Assembly (NCBI GenBank): GCA_037126765.1 | Contig: JBBCBC010000031.1 | Coordinates: forward strand, 8,131,638 to 8,195,637 | Direction: 5' to 3' | Length of the DNA: 64,000 bases | Source: Stenogyne calaminthoides | Lineage: Eukaryota; Streptophyta; Magnoliopsida; Lamiales; Lamiaceae | Shown: positions 57,888 through 64,000 of the stretch, piece by piece | Layout of the letters: each line of letters opens with the position of its first letter | How positions within the stretch are numbered: the first letter of the stretch is position 1 | Notes under the pieces: generated by a model | Seen by the model: only the letters and a program-made list of their open reading frames with translations | Told to the model about the DNA's origin: nothing | Databases searched by the model: none | Program-made: the position numbers and the translations under genes

Positions 57888-58420
57888 CTACGGGCGGAAG
57901 GTTTCCTCATAATCGATCCCTTCTTTCTGAGTGTACCCTTTCGCCACTAGCCTTGCTTTAAAGACCTCAACCTTTCCGTCCGGTCCCCTTTTTCTCTTGT
58001 ATACCCACTTGCATCCGATGGGTTTTACCCCATTAAGTGGTTCGACTAGCTCCCACACCTTGTTGTGATCCATTGAACCCATCTCGACTTCCATTGTTGT
58101 TTGCCAAGATTGAACATCTTTGTCTTGGATCGCCTCGTTGTAGGACCATGGATATGATTCTTCTGCGGAGATCATGTCCGAAGACTCTCCGATCCCCAAG
58201 AATCTCTCGGGTTGTCTGACAACCTCCCACTACGACAAGGTTCCGGTTGTGTAGGCGTGACGATTGGTATATCATTTTGTACAGTTGGCAATGGAGTTGG
58301 CCCATTAAGTTCTTCTAAGGTAATCTCACTTCTAGACTTTCTACTGTTCATATAGTCTTCTTCCAAAAATCTAAAGTGAGTACTGATTACCACCTTTTGA
58401 TCTTTGGGACCATAGAACAT
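57888..58420 (-). pseudogene. Element D integrase C-terminus and start of RT
   Basis: Pieces 58172-58420 (MFYGPKDQKVVISTHFRFLE) and 57888-58199 (MGIGESSDMIS, then CKWVYKRKRGPDGKVEVF and ARLVAKGYTQKEGIDYEETF) continue each other with frameshifts near 58190 and 57890. Confidence 0.85.
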
Positions 58421-58423
58421 GCA

Positions 58424-59167
58424 TCATTTAGTTCCTTTGGGGTACCCTATGTACATCCTTAATTCCGAACGTGCATCAAATTTACCGGCTTCCTTCTCTA
58501 GCACGTATGCCGGACACCCCCAGATTCTGATGTGTCCAAAACTGGGCTTGCGCCCCATCCACAATTCTCTCGGGGTTTTAGGTACAGATTTGGATGGCAC
58601 TAGGTTCAGTATGTAAGCCGTTGTTTCTAATGCGTAACCCCAGAACGATTTTGGTAAATCCGCATAACTCATCATTGACCTTGCCATTTCTAAAAGTGTT
58701 TTATTTCTTCGTTCTGCAACCCCGTTTTGTTGAGGGGTATCGGGTGCAGTCAATTGGGATGCAATCCCCTCTTCCGATAGGTAGTTCAAAAATTCATCGT
58801 TGAGGTATTCGCCCCCACGATCAGATCGTAGAAACTTGATAGTATTTTCCTTATGATTCTCTGCTTGAGCCTTAAATTCTTTGAATTTATCAAAGGTCTC
58901 AGATTTATGCTTCATTAGGAAAATATATCCGTAGCGTGAGTAATCATCGATAAAAGTAACGAAATACTCGTAGCCACCTCTAGCTTTGATTTACATTAGA
59001 CCACAAACGTCGGTGTGAACAATTTCTAACACTTCTTTAGCTCTAAGCCCCTTGGCTCCAAATGCTCTCTTGGTCATTTTACCTTCTAAGCACGATTCGC
59101 AAGTCGGAAATGGTTCAATTTGGAGAGGCCCCAAAGAACTACTTGCACCAATCTTTGAATATTTTTT
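58424..59167 (-). pseudogene. Element D integrase core
   Basis: The open piece 58424-58915 contains IKFLRSDRGGEYLNDEF and QQNGVAERRNKTLLEM (second Asp and Glu of DDE) and LPKSFWGYALETTAYILNLV. Upstream in the same region HTDVCGLM keeps the first Asp but is followed by a TAA. The HHCC part is cut by the solo LTR inserted at 59168. A stop (GTK-stop-CMFYG) separates it from the C-terminal piece. Confidence 0.87.
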
Positions 59168-61012
59168 TGTTGGGGATTATACTGAAAAGTATGCTTTTAC
59201 TTTGTATAATCGAAACTGAATTTCCAGACTTATTTACTGAAATAAATTGTTTATCACTGATGCTTTAAATATGATTGAATGTTATATATATTTACTGCAT
59301 AACTGTTCAATAATTAAATGCGTGTTACCATTGTAGTTAATTTAGTGATACCCGATCACGAAGATTAAATTAACGGTCCTTGTAACTATAAGTACGCCCA
59401 TTCACGACCTAGATGGAAATGAACAACCATCGCGAAAGGTTGAGGTGTAAGGCTCAGATTGGTTTGTCTTGACCAAGAGATTACACTAGTGCATGACTGA
59501 TGCGCTGAATAGGACCTACATGAGGATAAATTCTTCAGAACTGAACAAGGAAGAATTAGACCTCAGTGGTTCGTTGTTTCTTAACCTTCGTCCCTTAAAT
59601 AGGATCACGTGGAATTGGTAACTATTGCTTTGACTTATCATGGGTAGCGAATCAGAGAGAGATTCAATACTTTTTATCTTGGGCAATATTATTGGTCACA
59701 TGTGATTGCTAAGATTTAATCTGAAAGAATCGTGTGCAAATCGCTTTTTGCTTGATTTGCCCCCTTGGGAGGTTCATAAGTTTTATCATACCAAATCTTG
59801 CAAGTGGAATTAGTTTCGGTATGGATAATAATGTTGAACCGTTCCTCGACCAAGGACAAAAGATATTAATTAACGGAAAGCTATTTTGGGTGGCTTGAAT
59901 TAATTAATGGGCTAGATAATCTTAAACACGGAAATAATGACCGGGAGCCATATTGATTGTAATATGGGTTAAGATGGATGGTGCAATATTAATTATGTAG
60001 TGGGATTAATTAATATTTATGGGCTTGAATTATATTGTGGCTCAATATTAGATATTCAAGATCCATTAGAAGGTCCAATCTTAATTCTCCTAAAGGCCCC
60101 CGAGTAGCCCAACATATAGTCCAATAAGCGAAAAGGTGATTAAAATAAAATAAATATTGTTGCTTAATATTTTCTCTAATTTTCGAAAATTATGGATAAA
60201 AAGAGGAGAAAGATTTTCTTTGAATTTTGTTATGGAATGAAGATATGTATTCTTGGAATACAAGATTATCTCATTAAATTCAAGAAATCTCCCACTTGGT
60301 TATACATAGTGAAATTTTCGAAATTTTGGAAATATAGTGGGCAAGAAAGATTTTCTTGATTTTCTTGAAAAGATATTATGGAAGATATGTATTTCTTGAA
60401 ATACAAGAATATCTCATAAATTCAAGAAGATCCAAATCTTGGAATCTTGCACTTAATATTTTCGAAAATCTCCATAAAATAGAGGAGGTGGATTTTTGTG
60501 GAATATTTTAATTATGGAAAAAAGAATATATGGGATATATTCAAGATTTCTTGGTGACCAAGAAAAGTCTTTTCCCACATTGAAAAAACACAAAAATTTC
60601 GTTCACCCCTCTCCTATAAATAGGGGATGATTAGTTCATTCCCAAGTACAATTCCATGTGCTGGAAATATTAGCAAATCCACATAAGTGGTGCAACAAAG
60701 TTTATTTTTTCCTTTTGTTAATTGTTCGCGAGTATCCTTCCACCGGATTGTCGAGCAAGGGCTAAGGGAATACTTGGGAAGTCCTTTTGGTTAGTCCGTC
60801 CGACCAAAGCCACTGTCATCCCGAGAGGTACGTTCACGTAAACCCGTAGATTCCGCATGCGTAGGTTTTACGTGGCTTTTTATATGCATGATATGTTGTT
60901 GCAATTATTATTTGAATTAATATAGGATTAATTCATGCTAGTAATAATTAATGAATTAAATTTGTATTTAAATATTCACCCCGAATAGATCTGTGCGAAT
61001 CATTCCCCAACA
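59168..61012 (+). mobile_element. Solo LTR of the element C family, reverse orientation, inside element D
   Basis: A complete 1845-bp LTR from TGTTGGGGATTATACTG to ATTCCCCAACA, the reverse complement of element C LTRs (AATAGATCTGTGCGAATCAT near 60985). It splits element D between CTTTGAAT and GGGTTAATATGACC. The immediate 5-bp flanks (TTTTT and ACGGG) do not match. Confidence 0.88.
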
Positions 61013-61735
61013 ACGGGTTAATATGACCTAATCTTAGGTGCCAAAGAAGTGTCTCGTTCACGTCAGCAGAACGCTTTGTTTTACATGAAATAGCAGATGT
61101 GTTATAGGATGCATTTTGTGAGTGATGTGCACAGTTAATAATATAGAGATTGTTCCGTAAAGTTCCACGACAGATAATCACATCGTTACGAAAAACAGTA
61201 ACATGTTTATTAAAACGAACAGAATATCCATCAACAAAGAGTTTAGAAATAGAAATTAGATTTTTTCAAAAAACAGGAACATAAAGAACATCTCTTAAAA
61301 TTAAATTCGTGTCTTCAAAAGACAGGTGCACGTCTCCCACTGCTTCAGCTGCCACTCTCGTAGCATCGCCAAGCGTGATGAGGATCTCACTCCCACTAAG
61401 TTGTCGTGAAGTAAACATGATCAGTGGATTCCGTATCAACTACCCACGAATGAGAAGTGTACGATGCCAAACAGGTTTCAACAACTAGTGTGTGAGAATT
61501 ACCTTTCTTTCCATTCCTTTTGGGATTGGAACAGGTCAACCTCCATTGTCCTTTGCCGCAGTTGAAGCACTTTCCCTTTGGATTTCATTGACACTACTAG
61601 CATCTCTCATCCTACCATTGTCTTTGGCAACAGTTGAGTTTGATTGCTTATGGCTTTTGGTCATCTTCTTCTTCTTGCCTTCCCTTGACCTAGAAGATGA
61701 AGATGGACCACTTGCCGTCAAGGCTTGAGTTTTTG
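61013..61735 (-). pseudogene. Element D zinc knuckle, protease and pre-integrase start
   Basis: From 61181 leftwards: CRGTLRNNLYIINCAHHSQN and ETLLWHLRLGHIN, the continuation of the split integrase. The protease site near 61420-61445 reads WVVDTESTDHVYF (DTG changed to DTE). The knuckle near 61545-61580 reads CFNCGKGQWR and lacks the spacing of a functional CCHC. Confidence 0.8.
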
Positions 61736-62152
61736 TGCCCCATCAACGTCTCTGCCGCGACCAAAGTTTGCAACACATTAGCTAGCGAGGCCAAAGTGCT
61801 CAAAAACTTTTGGGCAGAGAGTGGAGTATCAAATTGATCTGGGTCCTAGATCATAATCTGCACCCAGATCCTCAAGTTTGTTCAGATGGGCCATTGATTT
61901 TGAGGACGTAATCCCTTACGGGGTTGCCCTCCACCATTTTCGACGACAACATCTCTCGCATGGTGATCTAACGAGCCCCGCACTTTCGACTCGTCAGTTG
62001 GCTCATATGATTTTTTGGTATGTCAAGAATCCACTTGTGCTTTTGTGCAGTTAGGACAATTATAATTTTTTTTATTTCCAATCAACAAAGTTTTCTCCGA
62101 TGAGTTGATTTTCTTTCAGTATATTGAACAGTGGATTAAAAGATTACGACAT
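61736..62152 (-). pseudogene. Element D gag remnant
   Basis: The start ATG-TCG (62150-62152) is followed by TAA at codon 3, where A has CAA (Gln). The rest matches A in pieces (HLNKLEDLGADYDL-like near 61870) but is frameshifted and missing segments. Confidence 0.75.
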
Positions 62153-63599
62153 ACTAAACTTAAATAAACATACATCTTGTGTCAATGTCCGGATCAACAC
62201 AAAATTAAATCACATAATTCGATCACATGATTCATATTAAAATCTCAAAAAAATATGAACATGCATCAGCCAACATCTCAAAACAGATTTAAATGAGCCT
62301 CGTGGGAGGGTCATCATCTAAATCACATTCAAGCAGGTTACAAACAAGAACAGTTACAAACCTTTAATTTCAAAGAAAATTAATAGTCGGCTCCCACTTG
62401 ACCAATATAAAATTGACAGGACTTGGTGAAGTATATGAATATCAATTTTACACCTAAGTAATAACCATGATTAAATCTGAGAATTACTACTTCGCTTTTG
62501 ATCGAGCCTCGTGGGAGGGTCATCGTCGCCACTGATAATAATTCACAATCATCCTTTTGGGAATTTATTCATGCGAAAGCTATCTTTTGACCGTCCCGTA
62601 GGGGAATTTCTCAAAAAGATTTCACAAATAAATAAATCGTGGAGGTCAAAATTAATTTGAATCATAACCAAATTAATTATCAAAACATACTTAGTAATTT
62701 TTTTTAAGTTTGAGATTTTTCGTTGGGCAATTCTCATGCAAACACATTAAAACAAAATAAATGAAGCACAAGAAAATACGACAACAATAAATCAAGCAAA
62801 ACAGAAAATAAACACATTAGGCACAAATTATCCAACTGTCATGGTTTGATTTTTCTTGACTTGATCTTGAAGAAACGCCGTCTTGAATTTCTCCCACTCG
62901 TTCGTCTCGAAAAAAAATTTCGTCTCGAAGCGCCACGCCAAGCTCATGGCAAGGATGCACGCGCCCGATTATGCGGCCGCTTGGCCGAGCGATCGCGCCC
63001 CAGGCGCTAAAAGGCGCGTGTCGCTTCGCCTTGAAGGATTTCGGAGGGCCTCGGCGGCGACGCCAGTGCGGCCCGCCGTCGTCGCCCCGCCCCGCTTGCC
63101 CTCCTCACAGATGGCATGGTGCGGCGGCATCTTGGCGGTGCCGTCGGCGCTTTGCCGCGATCTCAAGGCGTCTTGCGGGCCGATCTTAGCGTAAAGCTAG
63201 GCCGTTAATTCGCTCGATAGCGATGTGCGTCGCGGCGTATCTCGCCAGACGTTTCAGCGACGCACGCCGCCCACGTCTGATTCGGATCCTTTTTTAACTC
63301 CTCGCCTCCGTCTTCGTCTTCGATCAGGTTACAATTTATTTAATGAAAAATAAATACACCTTAAATCTAGACTAGTCTATTACATTGAACACAACAAATA
63401 GTCTAATCTACTCGTGGATTTTCTCTCGAGAAAAACAAATCCGAACGAGTCGAATTAAAAAATATTCATTCATACGCATGAAAATAAAACACAATAAATA
63501 CCATGATAATTGGATACCTGCAAAACAGATCTAGCAATTCTAATATCCAATTTCAATTTAATGTTCAACAATAATTTAAATAACAATTTAAAAGTCAGA
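62153..63599 (-). other. Element D untranslated leader with GC-rich island
   Basis: As in A and C, a GC-rich block (about 62930-63300) lies within an otherwise AT-rich leader. Short open frames on both strands there have no recognisable features. Confidence 0.7.
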
Positions 63600-63611
63600 G
63601 CTCTGATACCA
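63600..63611 (-). promoter_or_regulatory. Element D primer binding site
   Basis: Minus-strand TGGTATCAGAGC, a perfect match to the initiator tRNA-Met 3' end complement, 2 bp from the 5' LTR. Confidence 0.94.
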
Positions 63612-63613
63612 GT

Positions 63614-64000
63614 TGTTGGGAAATTAGGGGTGTCCAGATCTATTCGAGATGATTTTAAATACATATTTAAATTAAATAATTAAGTACTAACATGAATTAA
63701 TCCTAAATCAATTCAACATAATAATTAAACAACATGCGTACACGTAATTCACGTAAATCCTAAACATGCGGAACTAGGAGTTACAAGATTACATACCTCT
63801 TGTAGAGACAACCGTTGAGAATATGGATCAACCTAAAGTGCCTTCCCAAATATGTCCCAAAGTCCAAGAACGTAACCTGGTGGGAGGATTCGCACGAACG
63901 ATTTTAACAAGAGAGAAAACAAAAAATATTATGCTACCACCTTTGTGAATTTCTAATATTTCCAACACATGAAATTTCACTTGGGAATGAAAAATTCATC
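63614..64000 (-). repeat. Element D 5' LTR, partial at window edge
   Basis: Starts TGTTGGGAAATTAGGGGTG and matches 54781 onward. Cut by the window end just before the TATA region. Confidence 0.92.

Larger units (their letters stand above)
54781..64000 (-). mobile_element. Ty1/copia LTR retrotransposon, element D (runs off the right edge)
   Basis: 3' LTR 54781-56477, PPT, broken pol and gag, PBS 63600-63611 and the first 387 bases of the 5' LTR (63614-64000). Minus orientation. A complete reverse-oriented solo LTR (59168-61012) interrupts the start of integrase. The left flank is TAAAG (54776-54780); its partner duplication is outside the window. By eye about 20 differences separate the LTRs over their first 387 bases. 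Confidence 0.93.

Overview
This window looks like intergenic-rich nuclear DNA from a flowering plant, probably a eudicot. The evidence is a GARP/G2-like MYB gene with plant-type introns, a LOB-domain (LBD) gene, and a dense load of plant Ty1/copia LTR retrotransposons, Helitrons, hAT, PIF/Harbinger and Stowaway-type elements in AT-rich sequence. I cannot name the species. There is nothing bacterial or viral here, and no rRNA, tRNA or CRISPR array.

Only two host genes look intact, and they form a small island in the middle. At 19483-21175 (+) is a five-exon gene for an HHO/HRS1/NIGT1-like GARP repressor (about 354 aa). At 23309-24172 (-) is a class I LBD transcription factor with a Gln-rich, internally repeated C-terminus. 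They are convergent, about 2.1 kb apart.

Left part (1-19 kb): a LINE 3'-end fragment, the 3' end of a Helitron, and copia element A (2409-11023, minus orientation, TSD CTAAT). Its 3' LTR and pol end are fused by a deletion. Then come a ~44-bp minisatellite split by a hAT-type MITE (8-bp TSD GTTTTAGT) and a foldback element with long inverted arms split by a solo LTR (TSD ACTAT).

Middle (25-36 kb): AT-rich tandem repeats, a dispersed repeat family interrupted by a solo LTR (TSD CTTAT), a PIF/Harbinger-like element carrying a transposase-like tail and a large 22-23 bp minisatellite, and a Stowaway-type MITE.

Right part (36-64 kb): a nest five levels deep. A Helitron (hairpin plus CTAG end at 52054) holds an LTR (36933-51702), which holds a solo LTR (37605-50122, TSD ATCTC), which holds another solo LTR (39148-49957, TSD ACTAC), which holds a complete copia element C (40609-49713, TSD CCATC). 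After a Harbinger-like MITE and a hAT-type MITE carrying a 71-bp tandem array comes copia element D (54781 to beyond the window). D has a reverse-oriented solo LTR inserted at the start of its integrase region.

Elements A, C and D share one organisation on the minus strand: 5' LTR, PBS for initiator tRNA-Met, a long leader with a GC-rich island, gag, zinc knuckle, protease, integrase, RT, RNase H, polypurine tract, 3' LTR. All three are inactivated by stops and frameshifts.
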